NCBI RefSeq assembly: GCF_005938085.1
Contig: NZ_SMZK01000001.1
Span: 558,001 to 622,000, forward strand
Length of the DNA: 64,000 nt
Direction: 5' to 3'
From: Haloterrigena sp. H1
Lineage (GTDB): Archaea; Halobacteriota; Halobacteria; Halobacteriales; Natrialbaceae
Part shown: positions 9,617 through 18,768 of the stretch, piece after piece
Layout: every line of letters starts with the position of its first letter
How positions within the stretch are numbered: the first letter of the stretch is position 1
Position numbers and translations under genes: made by a program
The notes under the pieces: generated by a model
What the model was told of the DNA's origin: nothing
The model's database searches: none
Seen by the model: only the letters and a program-made list of their open reading frames with translations

Positions 9617-9626
9617 CCTATAGGTC
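9617..9626 (+). promoter_or_regulatory. TATA-like box before the HhH gene
   Basis: CACCTATAGG, centred near 9622, about 33 bases before the ATG at 9655, is consistent with a leader of a few bases. Confidence 0.4.
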
Positions 9627-9654
9627 TACCGTGTGACAGCAGTGGACAACGCGA

Positions 9655-10327
9655 ATGCATCGCGACGATGCGGTTCGGATGGCGCTCGAGCCGTACGCCG
9701 ATGGCGTTCCACACGCGGAACTCGCACGGGACTTTCTCGAGCATCGACGCTGGACTGGCGACGAGCCGCTGTTGCTCGTCGCGGAGGCTGCCGCGTCGTC
9801 GACCGGTCAAGGGTTCGTCGACGGGATCAAACCAACCGTCGAGCGATTTCGAGACGCGTTCGTCGCGACCGATCGGGTCACATCGTTTTCGGCGCTGGCT
9901 GCCATCGACCGCGAGGACGACGACCTCGTGGCGGCGCTGGGTGCCCAGCGCAAGCGAAGCGTCCTCATCGAGATTGCACGCGTCCTCGCTGATCGGCCGG
10001 AGCCCGACGACCTCGCCGCGCTCGAGGCGTGGGCCGCGACGGCCGACCACTACCGGTACGACGAGGACCCGATCGGGTCGATTTCGGGGGTTGGCCCCGC
10101 GACGTTCCAGTACCTGCGCCAGCTCGCCGGGGTCGGTACGCCGCGGCCGGACCCGACCGCCGAACGGCTGCTCGAGGCCGTCGTCGACGACCCGTCGGAC
10201 GATCGCCTCCTGCGAGTGGCTCGCGTTCGTCTCAGGGTATCGCCCGCTCGAACTCGACCGGATCGCGTGGTGGATCGCCACCGACCCGGACGATCGTGAG
10301 GCGAGGCTCGAGGCTGCGTGCCCGTAA
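9655..10327 (+). pseudogene. HhH-motif protein of unknown function, frameshifted near the 3' end
   Basis: The first ~185 residues (from MHRDDAVRMALEPYADG) read well and include a helix-hairpin-helix-like DPIGSISGVGPATFQYLRQLAGVGT resembling DNA glycosylase HhH motifs. After DDRLL (about 10210) this frame turns into an arginine-rich shadow sequence. The frame one base further on continues sensibly with CEWLAFVSGYRPLELDRIAWWIATDPD and stops at 10327. A single-base insertion, a two-base loss or a sequencing error explains this; the undisturbed frame would end at 10299. The full product would be about 223 residues. No catalytic residues can be assigned. Confidence 0.7.
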
Positions 10328-10482
10328 TCGGACCCCCCGTCAACTCCCGTGCTTGCAGCCTCGGTTCACCACACCGGACGGCTTTAGCGGATTCCAATCG
10401 ATAGCCCACGTATGAGACGTGCTAGCGACGTGTCTCGAGTGACTAGTTCGAAGCTGTCGGCGACGGCCATGGGTGATCGGCC

Positions 10483-11838
10483 GTGATCGACGATCGGGAC
10501 CGTCTCGCATCGACCGACGCCCACGATGTCGCACTCGACTGCATCGAGGCCGGAATCGAAGCAGGCCACCCGCGAACGGTCGTCCGCGACGCCGTCGCGC
10601 TCGAGGGAGAGACCCTCCGCGTCGGCGACGCGACCTACGATCTCCGCGAGTACGACGAGCTCGTCGTCCTCGGTGGCGGTAACGCCGCTGCCCACGTCGC
10701 CGCGGCGCTCGAGGAGATCCTCGGCGACCGGATCGACGGCGGCGTGGTCGTCACGGACGACCCGGTCGAGACGGCACGGGTCGAGGTTCGCGAGGGCGAC
10801 CATCCCGTCCCGAGCGAGCGCGGAGTCGCGGGGACGCGCGACTTGCTCGACACAGCGGACGCGACCGGCGAGGACACGCTCGTGCTGGCGGCGATCACCG
10901 GTGGCGGGAGCGCACTCATGCCAGCCCCCGCCGGTGAGATCTCGCTTGCGGATCTGCAAGCGACCACCGACGCGCTGCTCGCGAGCGGGGCCGACATCGA
11001 CGAGATCAACGCCGTCCGCAAGCATCTCTCGGCGCTGAAAGGCGGGCGGCTGGCCCGCCGCGTTTCCCCTGCGACGGTCGTTGCGGTACTTTTGAGCGAC
11101 GTCGTGGGAAACGACCCGAGCGTCATCGCGAGTGGCCCGCTGGCTCCCGACGAGTCGACGTATTCGGACGCGCTCGCGGTCCTCGAGCGCTACGACATCG
11201 ACGCGCCCACGGCCGTCGTCGACCGATTCGAACGCGGCACAGCCGGTGCGATTGCCGAAACGCCGGCTAGCGATGACTCTGTGTTCGAGCGCGTTTCGAC
11301 ACAGATCGTCGCCGACGGAATGACGGCGCTCGAGGCAGCTCGCGAGACGGCGGCCGACCGTGGCTACGAGCCGCTCGTCCTTTCCTCGCGGATTCGCGGG
11401 GAGGCCCGCGAGGCGGCGACGGTTCATATGGGGATTGCCGAAGAGGTTCGCGCCACGGGGACCCCCGTTTCACCGCCGGCTGTGCTCCTCTCGGGCGGCG
11501 AGACGACGGTGACGATCCGCGGCGACGGGACGGGTGGTCCGAATCAGGAGTTCGCGATGAGCGCAGCGCTCGCGCTTGCAAACGAGAGGGAGACTGAGAA
11601 CAGCGACGGAGTGGGCAGCGACATCACGGTCGCCGCGGTCGACACTGACGGGATCGACGGCGTGACCGACGCTGCCGGTGCGCTCGTCGACGGGACGACC
11701 GTCAAAGAGCCCGACAGCGCACGCGACGCACTCGCCGAAAACGATGTCTTCCCGTCTCTCGAGTCGCGACACGCGCTGGTTCGAACGGGACCCACGGGAA
11801 CGAACCTGAACGATCTGCGGGTACTGGTCGTCGAATAG
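10483..11838 (+). CDS. Glycerate kinase, MOFRL family
   Basis: 451 residues, the usual length of class II (MOFRL) glycerate 2-kinases, which phosphorylate D-glycerate with ATP. The N-terminal domain has ELVVLGGGNAAAHVAAAL, VREGDHPVPSERG, ITGGGSALMPAPAGEISLADLQ and the lysine/arginine helix INAVRKHLSALKGGRLA. The C-terminal MOFRL domain has LLSGGETTVTIRGDGTGGPNQEFAMSAA and AVDTDGIDGVTDAAGALVDG. No ATG fits; GTG at 10483 is used. It stands alone. Its product would feed glycerate from sugar or serine breakdown into glycolysis. Confidence 0.88.
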   Translation: MIDDRDRLASTDAHDVALDCIEAGIEAGHPRTVVRDAVALEGETLRVGDATYDLREYDELVVLGGGNAAAHVAAALEEILGDRIDGGVVVTDDPVETARVEVREGDHPVPSERGVAGTRDLLDTADATGEDTLVLAAITGGGSALMPAPAGEISLADLQATTDALLASGADIDEINAVRKHLSALKGGRLARRVSPATVVAVLLSDVVGNDPSVIASGPLAPDESTYSDALAVLERYDIDAPTAVVDRFERGTAGAIAETPASDDSVFERVSTQIVADGMTALEAARETAADRGYEPLVLSSRIRGEAREAATVHMGIAEEVRATGTPVSPPAVLLSGGETTVTIRGDGTGGPNQEFAMSAALALANERETENSDGVGSDITVAAVDTDGIDGVTDAAGALVDGTTVKEPDSARDALAENDVFPSLESRHALVRTGPTGTNLNDLRVLVVE

Positions 11839-11840
11839 CG

Positions 11841-12668
11841 CTAAATCTCCGCGTTCGGCGCAAGCGCGTCGATCACGCGACAGGCGTTTTTCGAGAACGC
11901 TCGCCGTAACAGGTCTTCGGAGACATCGAGGGTAAGGATCTCCATGACCGCGACGTTGGGGTGACAGGCGGGCGCACCGCTGCCGAAGAAGACGCGATCC
12001 GGATGCTCGAGCAGTGCACGCTCGAGGTATTCGCGATAGCGGACGAAACTCGTCTCGAGGTAGCAGTCGTCGTACTCCGCCAAGAGGTCGATCATATCGC
12101 TCATCAGCGAGCGATCCAGCGGATAGCCGCCGAAGTGGCCGACGATGACGGGAAACGACCGCTCGAGAAGGGTTTCGGCGAGGGTTTCGGGCGGTGCATC
12201 GACACCGCCGCGAACGATCACGGGGAGATCGACGTCCTCGAGAGCCGTGAGAACGTCGTCGTCGGGGTAGCCGTCGACGGTCGGATCGAGGACGAAGCCG
12301 TGGAAGCGGTCGTCGTACGCGTATTTCTCGATATCGCCTGGAGTGGTATGGTGGTCATCGCGGCGGCTGACGGCGTTGCGGAGCCGTCCGGTCGTCTTCT
12401 GTCCTGGCGTCTGGGTGCCGTTGATCCGGGCGAACGAGACGAATGGCCGGTCGACGCTGCGTCTGGCGACGCCGTTGTTCGGCGCGACGTAGCTCGTCTC
12501 CGGTGTCGACGGCGGGAAGACGACCGCTTTCGTGATTCCGGCCTGGTGCATCTCCCGCTCGAGCCGATCCGCCGTAATCGTGTGTCCCTGTGAGGCTCCC
12601 CCGCCATCGGTTGACGGCAATCGTGTCGAGAGGTCCACCACCCGAAACCCGTGTTCCAACTCCAGCAT
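11841..12668 (-). CDS. Amidohydrolase family protein (TIM-barrel, amidohydrolase 2 type)
   Basis: 275 residues with features of the metal-dependent amidohydrolase-2 family: RVVDLSTRLPS at the N-terminus, PVIVGHFGGYPLDRSLMSDMIDLLAEYDDCYLETS and EHPDRVFFGSGAPACHPNVAVMEIL. Family members are hydrolases or decarboxylases of cyclic or carboxylated compounds. The usual H-x-H at the N-terminus is not obvious, so the metal site may be reduced; the substrate is unknown. An upstream ATG at 12755 exists, but a TATA-like AATATAGG on this strand near 12697 supports a leaderless start at 12668. Its stop ends two bases from the glycerate kinase stop (convergent). Confidence 0.78.
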   Translation of the reverse strand: MLELEHGFRVVDLSTRLPSTDGGGASQGHTITADRLEREMHQAGITKAVVFPPSTPETSYVAPNNGVARRSVDRPFVSFARINGTQTPGQKTTGRLRNAVSRRDDHHTTPGDIEKYAYDDRFHGFVLDPTVDGYPDDDVLTALEDVDLPVIVRGGVDAPPETLAETLLERSFPVIVGHFGGYPLDRSLMSDMIDLLAEYDDCYLETSFVRYREYLERALLEHPDRVFFGSGAPACHPNVAVMEILTLDVSEDLLRRAFSKNACRVIDALAPNAEI

Positions 12669-12781
12669 TCCCACCCGGGTGTTCCGAGTCGACCTATATT
12701 GTGCTACCGGCCGGTGTCGGCCGGTCGTGTGGCTCGGAGGCACGTACAATCGCAAGACGGAGCGGTGATTCGAGGGAAAGA

Positions 12782-12790
12782 TTTATATAG
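12782..12790 (+). promoter_or_regulatory. Thermosome promoter TATA box
   Basis: TTTATATAG, centred near 12786, lies 38 bases before the ATG. A GAGG at 12813-12816 looks like a Shine-Dalgarno site, so this highly expressed gene probably has a short leader rather than a leaderless start. Confidence 0.6.
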
Positions 12791-12823
12791 AAGTGCTGAC
12801 GACATGGTTAGTGAGGATCAACG

Positions 12824-14401
12824 ATGGCACAACAGCGACGCATGGGCGGACAGCCTATGTTCATTCTGAGCGAGGACAGTCAGCGAACGCAGGGCCGCGA
12901 CGCCCAATCGTCGAACATCATGGCCGGCAAGGCCGTCGCCGAGTCGGTACGTACCACACTCGGGCCCCGCGGCATGGACAAGATGCTCGTCGACTCCGGC
13001 GGGGACGTCGTCATCACGAACGATGGCGCGACCATTTTGAACGAGATGGATATCGAACACCCCGCGGCCCAGATGATCGTCGAAGTCGCCGACTCTCAGG
13101 AAGAGGAAGTCGGTGACGGGACGACGACCGCGGCCGTCATCGCCGGCAACCTGCTCGGCGAGGCCGAGGACTTAATCGAGCAAGACGTCCACGCGACGAC
13201 CATCGTCGAGGGCTATCACGAGGCCGCCGAGATCGCCCTCGAGGCGATCGCCGAAGAGGTCGGCGAGGCCGACGTCGACGACGAGGTACTCCAGCAGGTC
13301 GCCGAGTCGAGCATGACCGGCAAGGGTACCGGTGGGCTCACCGCCGCCTCCTTAGCCGAGACGGTCGTCGAGGCGATCAGCCACGTCGATACTGGCGAGG
13401 GCGTCCAGCGGGAGAACGTCACCGTCCACACCCAGATCGGCGCCTCCTCGAACGCGACCGAACTCGTCCCCGGGATCATCGTCGACGAGGAACCCGCCCA
13501 CGACGGCATGCCGAGTACGGTCGAGGACGCGTCGATCGCCATCCTGGACGTCGAACTCGACGTCCGAACCGGCGACGTCGACGCCGAGTACGCCATCGAC
13601 TCGATCGACCAGCTCAACGCGGCCATCGATGCCGAGGAAGGCGAACTCGAGGGCTACGCCGAGACCATCGCCGACAGCGGGGCCGACGTCGTCTTCACGA
13701 CAGAGGACGTCAACGACCGCGTCGCCACCGCACTTGCCAACGAGGGACTCCTCGTCTTCGAGGGGCTGGGCGACAGCGACGCCCGGCAGGTCGCCTCCGC
13801 AACCGGCGCACGCCGCGTCGGCGCACTCGACGACCTCGAGGAATCGGACTTCGGCTCCGCCGACCGGATCCACACCGAGACCTTCGCCGGCGACGACCTC
13901 GCGTTCGTCGAGGGCGGCGCGGCCGCGGAGACGGTGACCGTCTTCGTCCGCGGCGGCACCGAACACGTCGTCGACGAACTCGAGCGCGCCATCGGTGACG
14001 CACTCGACGTCGTCGCGACCGCACTCGAGTCAGGCGAGGTCGTCCCCGGTGCGGGCGCGACCGAGATCGCGATCGCGGACAAGATCCGCCAGGAAGCTGC
14101 CGGCATCGAGGGCCGCAAACAGCTCGCCGTGACGGCCTTCGCCGACGCGCTCGACGTCGTCCCACGGACGCTGGCCGCCAACACCGGCCGCGACCCCATC
14201 GACGCGCTCGTGGATCTCCGTGCCGCCCACGAGTCCGAGGGCCGAGCCGGCCTGATCACCGACGGTGACGAGGTCACGATCGCCGATCCCTTCGAGTACG
14301 GCGTCGTCGACCCCGCTGACGTCAAACGCGAAGCCGTCGAGAGCGCCACCGAAGCCGCGACGATGATCGTCCGCATCGACGACGTCATCGCCGCCGAGTA
14401 A
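12824..14401 (+). CDS. thsA: Thermosome (group II chaperonin) subunit
   Basis: 525 residues of the TCP-1/thermosome family. Subunits form a double-ring ATPase that folds cytosolic proteins. Conserved elements in order are [53 protein letters not shown] (ATP site), [13 protein letters not shown], the apical-domain region (residues ~190-350) and [20 protein letters not shown]. The C-terminus ends in IDDVIAAE without the Gly-Met-rich tail of some subunits. Haloarchaea usually carry two or three paralogues, so the letter of the symbol is uncertain. It has a strong TATA box, a GAGG ribosome site and a T-rich terminator just after the stop. Confidence 0.96.
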   Translation: MAQQRRMGGQPMFILSEDSQRTQGRDAQSSNIMAGKAVAESVRTTLGPRGMDKMLVDSGGDVVITNDGATILNEMDIEHPAAQMIVEVADSQEEEVGDGTTTAAVIAGNLLGEAEDLIEQDVHATTIVEGYHEAAEIALEAIAEEVGEADVDDEVLQQVAESSMTGKGTGGLTAASLAETVVEAISHVDTGEGVQRENVTVHTQIGASSNATELVPGIIVDEEPAHDGMPSTVEDASIAILDVELDVRTGDVDAEYAIDSIDQLNAAIDAEEGELEGYAETIADSGADVVFTTEDVNDRVATALANEGLLVFEGLGDSDARQVASATGARRVGALDDLEESDFGSADRIHTETFAGDDLAFVEGGAAAETVTVFVRGGTEHVVDELERAIGDALDVVATALESGEVVPGAGATEIAIADKIRQEAAGIEGRKQLAVTAFADALDVVPRTLAANTGRDPIDALVDLRAAHESEGRAGLITDGDEVTIADPFEYGVVDPADVKREAVESATEAATMIVRIDDVIAAE

Positions 14402-14422
14402 CGTCGCTGTCACGACTCTCGG

Positions 14423-14431
14423 TTTATTTTT
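14423..14431 (+). terminator. Oligo-T terminator after the thermosome gene
   Basis: TTTATTTTT begins 22 bases after the thermosome stop in otherwise GC-rich DNA. Archaeal RNA polymerase terminates at such T-runs without needing a hairpin. Confidence 0.55.
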
Positions 14432-14476
14432 CGTCGCTGATTGACCGTCCTCAGTGGCTTCTATTGATCGGCCAAC

Positions 14477-14502
14477 AGTGTTAAGTGCTAATAATTAACA
14501 CT
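14477..14502. promoter_or_regulatory. Perfect 8-base inverted repeat in the HalOD1 gene promoter
   Basis: AGTGTTAA (14477-14484) and TTAACACT (14495-14502) flank the spacer GTGCTAATAA, which holds the likely TATA element about 24 bases before the ATG at 14513. A dimeric regulator bound here would cover the promoter. Confidence 0.5.
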
Positions 14503-14512
14503 CATATATATT

Positions 14513-14884
14513 ATGTCCGAGACCGCACCACGCGACTCCCTGACGTCGGTCGACGAGACGAGTGGGCGAACGGTCTACTACGACGAGGACCGTGGCACCT
14601 ACCACACGTGGTGTGACGGCAACTCGTACGAGCCGGTGAGTACGGCACTGCTCCTGACGGTCTCGTCGGTGTTCGAGGTCGATCCGGACGATCTCGAGAC
14701 GCTCTCGGACTACATCGAACCCGATGCGCTCAACGCGCTGTTCAGCCACTGGCGGCGCAACGGGGCGCGGGCCGATGGCGGGTCAGTCTCGTTTCCCTTC
14801 GCAGAGTGTACCGTCACGGTCCATGCCAACGGGGAGCTGGTGATCAAACCGGCACACCGGTACGCTGCTCCGAACGGTACCTGA
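14513..14884 (+). CDS. HalOD1 output-domain protein
   Basis: 123 residues. The region from about residue 38 (EPVSTALLLTVSSVFEVDPDDLETLSDYIEPDALNALF) to VSFPFAECTVTVHANGELVI is the HalOD1 domain, a small haloarchaeal module found alone or at the end of signalling proteins. Its biochemical role is not established. The N-terminus (TVYYDEDRGTYHTWCDG) is less conserved. A second A/T stretch (CATATATATT) lies immediately before the ATG. An inverted repeat in the promoter suggests specific regulation. It is monocistronic. Confidence 0.85.
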   Translation: MSETAPRDSLTSVDETSGRTVYYDEDRGTYHTWCDGNSYEPVSTALLLTVSSVFEVDPDDLETLSDYIEPDALNALFSHWRRNGARADGGSVSFPFAECTVTVHANGELVIKPAHRYAAPNGT

Positions 14885-14932
14885 CGGGACAGTAATCGCG
14901 ACGGGTCAGCGATTCGCGCACGTCAGCCATTG

Positions 14933-15778
14933 TCAGCTGTCGTCGTTCCGAACGGGCTCGAGGACGACTCGATCACCGGGCTCGAGGCCGGAGGCCTCGT
15001 CACCACGACCCTGATTGACGTCGAGTTCCACGTAGCCGTGGCTGCCGACGGTCGCCAGTCGCTCGCCGGCTGGGACGGCCGCGAACGTCTCGCCGACCGG
15101 GACGGGCTCGTCGTTGGCCCGGACCCGCTTCAGGTCGTCGAGAATCGACCCCGGCACGTTCGTGATGACGTTTCCGAAGTCGTCGACCACCAGCACCTCG
15201 CCCACTGCTCGCTCGTCCTCGAGCGTCGGGCTCGGCAACTCGAGGTCGACAGCGGGTGTCGTCGGCTCGAGCCACGCGAGGGACTCGAGACTCGTGACGC
15301 CGGCGTCGTGGACCGCGGCGGCAGCCGGCGCGAAGACATCCCGCCCGTGGAACGTGTTGCTTCGGCTCCGTGGCGAATGCGGTCCGCGTGTGTCGGACCC
15401 GGATCGAGTTGGTGTCGTCGGCTCGACGGGGCCGAGGCCATCCTCGTCGATTACATGGGTCTCGAGTCGATCCGTATCGCCCGCGAGTCGCCGCGCTGCG
15501 GGAAGCAAGACGCCGTTATCGGGACCCACGAGGGTATGTTCCCCGGCGCGGACGACCAGCGCGTCGCGGTCGGTCCCGACGCCAGGGTCGATGACGACGA
15601 GATGGGTCGCTGGCGGAAAATAGGGTAACACCTCTCGGAGCCAGAAGGAAGCCGTGCGAACGTCCTGTCGGGGGAACTCGTGGGCGACGTCGACCAGTCT
15701 GGCGTCCGTTCGCTGCACGATCACTCCCTTCATCGCCGCCGGATACGGCGTGCCGAAGTCCGAGGAAAGCGTGATCAT
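14933..15778 (-). CDS. SAM hydroxide adenosyltransferase / S-adenosylmethionine hydrolase (DUF62)
   Basis: 281 residues of the fluorinase-like family that splits S-adenosylmethionine using water to give adenosine and methionine. Signatures are ITLSSDFGTPYPAAMKGVI at the start, HLVVIDPGVGTDRDALVVRAG and LVGPDNGVLLPAA, then a C-terminal beta domain with VVDDFGNVITNVPG. An ATG nine codons upstream is possible, but ATG at 15778 begins directly at the conserved strand. It precedes and is co-directional with nothing downstream; the NMN adenylyltransferase gene ends 28 bases upstream of its start, so the two may be co-transcribed. Confidence 0.88.
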   Translation of the reverse strand: MITLSSDFGTPYPAAMKGVIVQRTDARLVDVAHEFPRQDVRTASFWLREVLPYFPPATHLVVIDPGVGTDRDALVVRAGEHTLVGPDNGVLLPAARRLAGDTDRLETHVIDEDGLGPVEPTTPTRSGSDTRGPHSPRSRSNTFHGRDVFAPAAAAVHDAGVTSLESLAWLEPTTPAVDLELPSPTLEDERAVGEVLVVDDFGNVITNVPGSILDDLKRVRANDEPVPVGETFAAVPAGERLATVGSHGYVELDVNQGRGDEASGLEPGDRVVLEPVRNDDS

Positions 15779-15806
15779 AGTCGCCGCTACGACTCGACAC
15801 CTCAAA

Positions 15807-16331
15807 TCAGTCGTCGTTCGCGTTCGAGTCCGAGCCGCTGACCATCTGGATGCGCTCGATGCCGTTCATCTCCTCGATGACCTCGGTGACGGCTTCGGGG
15901 ACGAGCGACTCCCAGTCGCCGTCGGTGATCATCCGCTCGCGGACCTCCGAGCCCTCGAGTACTTCCCGGTTGAACATCGGCGACTGGCGGATCTCGATCC
16001 CGGCTTCCCGAAAGAGTTGGATGACCAGCGGGTTGTTCGAGTAGGCGACGTCGAAGTCCGGACTCATGCTCTGGACGTGGCTGACCCACACTGAATTGCG
16101 CTCTAAGTCTTCGATCGGGACGGCGTAGGTCACGAGGTCGTAGTCGACCAGCGACTTCGTGATCATCATGATCCGCTCGCCTGCGGTGAACGGATTCCGG
16201 ACGGTGTGGGAATCGTCGGCGCTCCCGATCCCGAGGACGAGTTCGTCGACGTCGTCGGCGATCCGTTCGACCATACTCAGATGCCCGTTGTGGAAGGGCT
16301 GGAAGCGACCGATGTAGAACCCCCGAGTCAT
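15807..16331 (-). CDS. Nicotinamide-nucleotide adenylyltransferase (archaeal type)
   Basis: 174 residues, the normal size for archaeal NMNAT, which makes NAD+ from NMN and ATP. The nucleotidyltransferase motif GFYIGRFQPFHNGHLSMVERI (H-x-G-H) opens the protein. VLGIGSADDSHTVRNPFTAGERIMMI and SPDFDVAYSNNPLVIQLFREAGIEI are archaeal NMNAT features. ATG at 16331 starts three residues before the motif. A TATA-like CTTAAG, centred near 16358 within the palindrome CGCTTAAGCG, lies 27 bases upstream. The C-terminus is a short polar tail. The SAM hydrolase gene follows 28 bases downstream. Confidence 0.92.
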   Translation of the reverse strand: MTRGFYIGRFQPFHNGHLSMVERIADDVDELVLGIGSADDSHTVRNPFTAGERIMMITKSLVDYDLVTYAVPIEDLERNSVWVSHVQSMSPDFDVAYSNNPLVIQLFREAGIEIRQSPMFNREVLEGSEVRERMITDGDWESLVPEAVTEVIEEMNGIERIQMVSGSDSNANDD

Positions 16332-16623
16332 GCCGGATACTGCTCTATCAGCACGCTTAAGCGTGGCGAGTTGCCCGTGAATTCCGATCTGTGAGAGAGA
16401 TCTTCGCACGTCCGGCCCCTCCTGTCACGACATGGTCGGCTGCGGACCAGTCCCACAACGATATATTCGTGGCAGGTTATATTTGTACGAAAGTCTCCCC
16501 TGACTTCGAGCGTTTCGCCCTGTCGACCGCTGTGTCCGCCGGTATCCGCAACTGACACCATCCTCCGCATGGAGAAAGTATATCAGTCCCAATCCCTTCG
16601 ACACAGGTACTGAACAGAGTTCT
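16332..16623. promoter_or_regulatory. Intergenic region between NMNAT and LonB genes with several TATA-like boxes
   Basis: No gene is seen. GATATATTCGTGG and GTTATATTTG occur within 16453-16483, and AGTATATC (about 16577-16584) lies roughly 42 bases before the LonB ATG. The last probably drives lonB with a ~17-base leader. The upstream boxes are unexplained and might drive a small RNA or an alternative lonB transcript. Confidence 0.35.
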
Positions 16624-18768
16624 ATGAGTAACGATACGAACGTTGACGACCCTCCCGAAGACGCCCCTGAGACTGTTCCCGAGGACGAACAGTCCGAGCG
16701 TCAGGGAGAGCGGTCGCCGCTCGAGGGCGACGGCGACCGTCGTACCGACGTCGACGATCCAACTGACGGGTTCGAGCAGGCGTCCGACGAGGACGACGAG
16801 ATCGAGACCGTCGAAGACCTCGGCAGCACGGTCGAGGTCGATCCCGGCGTCGAGGTCGACGAGGAGATCGCCGAGGAAGACCTCCTCGGCGGTCTCAAGA
16901 TCGACTCGACGGAGGACATCGAAGTCCCCGATCGACTCGTCGATCAGGTCATTGGTCAGGACGAGGCACGAGATATCATTATCAAGGCGGCAAAACAGCG
17001 CCGGCACGTCATGATGATCGGCTCGCCGGGGACCGGCAAGTCGATGCTGGCGAAGGCGATGAGCCAACTGCTGCCGAAAGAGGACCTCCAGGACGTTTTG
17101 GTCTATCACAACCCCGACGACGGGAACGAGCCGAAGGTCCGCACCGTCCCCGCCGGGAAGGGCGAACAGATCATCGACGCCCACAAGGAGGAAGCCCGCA
17201 AGCGCAACCAGATGCGATCGATCCTGATGTGGATCATCATCGCGGTCGTCATCGCCTATGCGATCTTAAGCAGCGCCAGCCCGCTGCTTGGCATCCTCGC
17301 AGCAGGGATCATCTGGCTGATCTTCCGGTACACGTCCCGCGGGACCGACGCGATGGTCCCCAACATGATCGTCAACAATGGCGATCAGCGCGTCGCTCCC
17401 TTCGAGGACGCGACCGGTGCCCACGCCGGTGCGCTGCTGGGCGACGTCCGCCACGACCCCTTCCAGTCCGGTGGCATGGAAACGCCGAGCCACGACCGCG
17501 TCGAACCCGGTGCGATCCACAAATCGAACAAGGGCGTGCTGTTCGTCGACGAGATCAACACGCTCGACATCCGCACCCAGCAGAAGCTGATGACGGCCAT
17601 CCAGGAAGGCGAGTTCGCCATCACGGGCCAGTCCGAGCGCTCCTCGGGCGCGATGGTCCAGACCGAACCCGTCCCCTGTGACTTCATCATGGTCGCTGCG
17701 GGGAACCTCGACGCGATGGAGAACATGCACCCTGCGCTCCGCAACCGGATCAAAGGGTACGGCTACGAGGTCTACATGGACGACACTATCGAGGACACCC
17801 CCGAGATGCGGCGCAAGTACGCCCGCTTCATCGCCCAGGAGGTCGAACGCGACGGCCGCCTGCCCCACTTCACCGACGACGCCGTCGAGGAACTCATCCT
17901 CGAGGCCAAGCGCCGCTCGGGCCGGAAGAATCACCTGACGCTGCACTTCCGCAGCCTCGGTGGGCTGGTCCGCGTCGCTGGCGACATCGCCCGCGCCGAG
18001 GACCGTGAGCACACCACTCGCGAGGACGTCCTGCAGGCCAAGCAGCGCTCCCGGTCGATCGAGCAACAGCTCGCCGACGACTACATCGAGCGCCGCAAGG
18101 ACTACGAACTGCAGGTCACCGAAAACGGCGTCGAGGGCCGTGTCAACGGCCTCGCCGTCATGGGCGAGGACTCGGGTATCATGCTCCCGGTCATGGCCGA
18201 AATCGCGCCCGCCCAGGGTGGCGGCCAGGTGATCGCCACCGGCAAACTGCAGGAGATGGCCGAGGAGTCGGTCCAGAACGTCTCCGCGATCATCAAGAAG
18301 TTCTCCGACGTCGACCTCTCGGAGAAGGACATCCACATCCAGTTCGTCCAGGCCGGCCAGCAGGGTGTCGACGGTGACTCTGCCTCCATCACGGTGGCAA
18401 CCGCCGTCATCAGCGCGCTCGAGAACATCCCGGTCGATCAGTCGATCGCGATGACTGGCTCGCTGTCGGTCCGTGGCGACGTGCTCCCGGTCGGTGGGGT
18501 CACCCACAAGATCGAGGCCGCCGCGAAAGCCGGCTGTGACACGGTCATCATTCCGAAGGCCAACGAGCAGGACGTGATGATCGAAGATGAGTACGAGGAG
18601 ATGGTCGATATCGTCCCCTGTTCGAACATCAGCGAAGTCTTAGACGTCGCCCTGATGGGCGAACCCAAGAAGGACTCGCTGGTCGACCGCCTCAAGTCGA
18701 TCACCGACGCCGCGTTCGACCAGGGTGCCGTCGGCTCCGCCAGCGGCTCGAACCCGAGCCCGCAGTAA
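16624..18768 (+). CDS. lonB: ATP-dependent protease LonB (membrane-anchored)
   Basis: 714 residues, archaeal LonB type. After an acidic N-terminus (~95 residues), the AAA+ domain has Walker A GSPGTGKS (residues 133-140) and Walker B VLFVDEIN (~310). An insert with two hydrophobic helices (MWIIIAVVIAYAIL and LLGILAAGIIWLIF, residues ~202-236) anchors it in the membrane. The C-terminal peptidase domain has the catalytic Ser586 in DGDSASITV and Lys629 in THKIEAAAKAG. It degrades damaged and regulatory membrane-associated proteins; in Haloferax lonB is essential and affects carotenoid levels (established). A CPBP protease gene follows directly after its stop. Confidence 0.96.
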   Translation: MSNDTNVDDPPEDAPETVPEDEQSERQGERSPLEGDGDRRTDVDDPTDGFEQASDEDDEIETVEDLGSTVEVDPGVEVDEEIAEEDLLGGLKIDSTEDIEVPDRLVDQVIGQDEARDIIIKAAKQRRHVMMIGSPGTGKSMLAKAMSQLLPKEDLQDVLVYHNPDDGNEPKVRTVPAGKGEQIIDAHKEEARKRNQMRSILMWIIIAVVIAYAILSSASPLLGILAAGIIWLIFRYTSRGTDAMVPNMIVNNGDQRVAPFEDATGAHAGALLGDVRHDPFQSGGMETPSHDRVEPGAIHKSNKGVLFVDEINTLDIRTQQKLMTAIQEGEFAITGQSERSSGAMVQTEPVPCDFIMVAAGNLDAMENMHPALRNRIKGYGYEVYMDDTIEDTPEMRRKYARFIAQEVERDGRLPHFTDDAVEELILEAKRRSGRKNHLTLHFRSLGGLVRVAGDIARAEDREHTTREDVLQAKQRSRSIEQQLADDYIERRKDYELQVTENGVEGRVNGLAVMGEDSGIMLPVMAEIAPAQGGGQVIATGKLQEMAEESVQNVSAIIKKFSDVDLSEKDIHIQFVQAGQQGVDGDSASITVATAVISALENIPVDQSIAMTGSLSVRGDVLPVGGVTHKIEAAAKAGCDTVIIPKANEQDVMIEDEYEEMVDIVPCSNISEVLDVALMGEPKKDSLVDRLKSITDAAFDQGAVGSASGSNPSPQ

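Noticed and set aside
12824..14401. Large antisense frames across the thermosome gene (e.g. 13654-14388)
   Set aside because: Ser/Ala-rich or Arg-rich shadows caused by codon bias; the sense gene is certain.
16624..18768. 413-codon antisense frame within lonB (17266-18507)
   Set aside because: Shadow of lonB; composition reflects the complement of Asp/Glu/Val codons.
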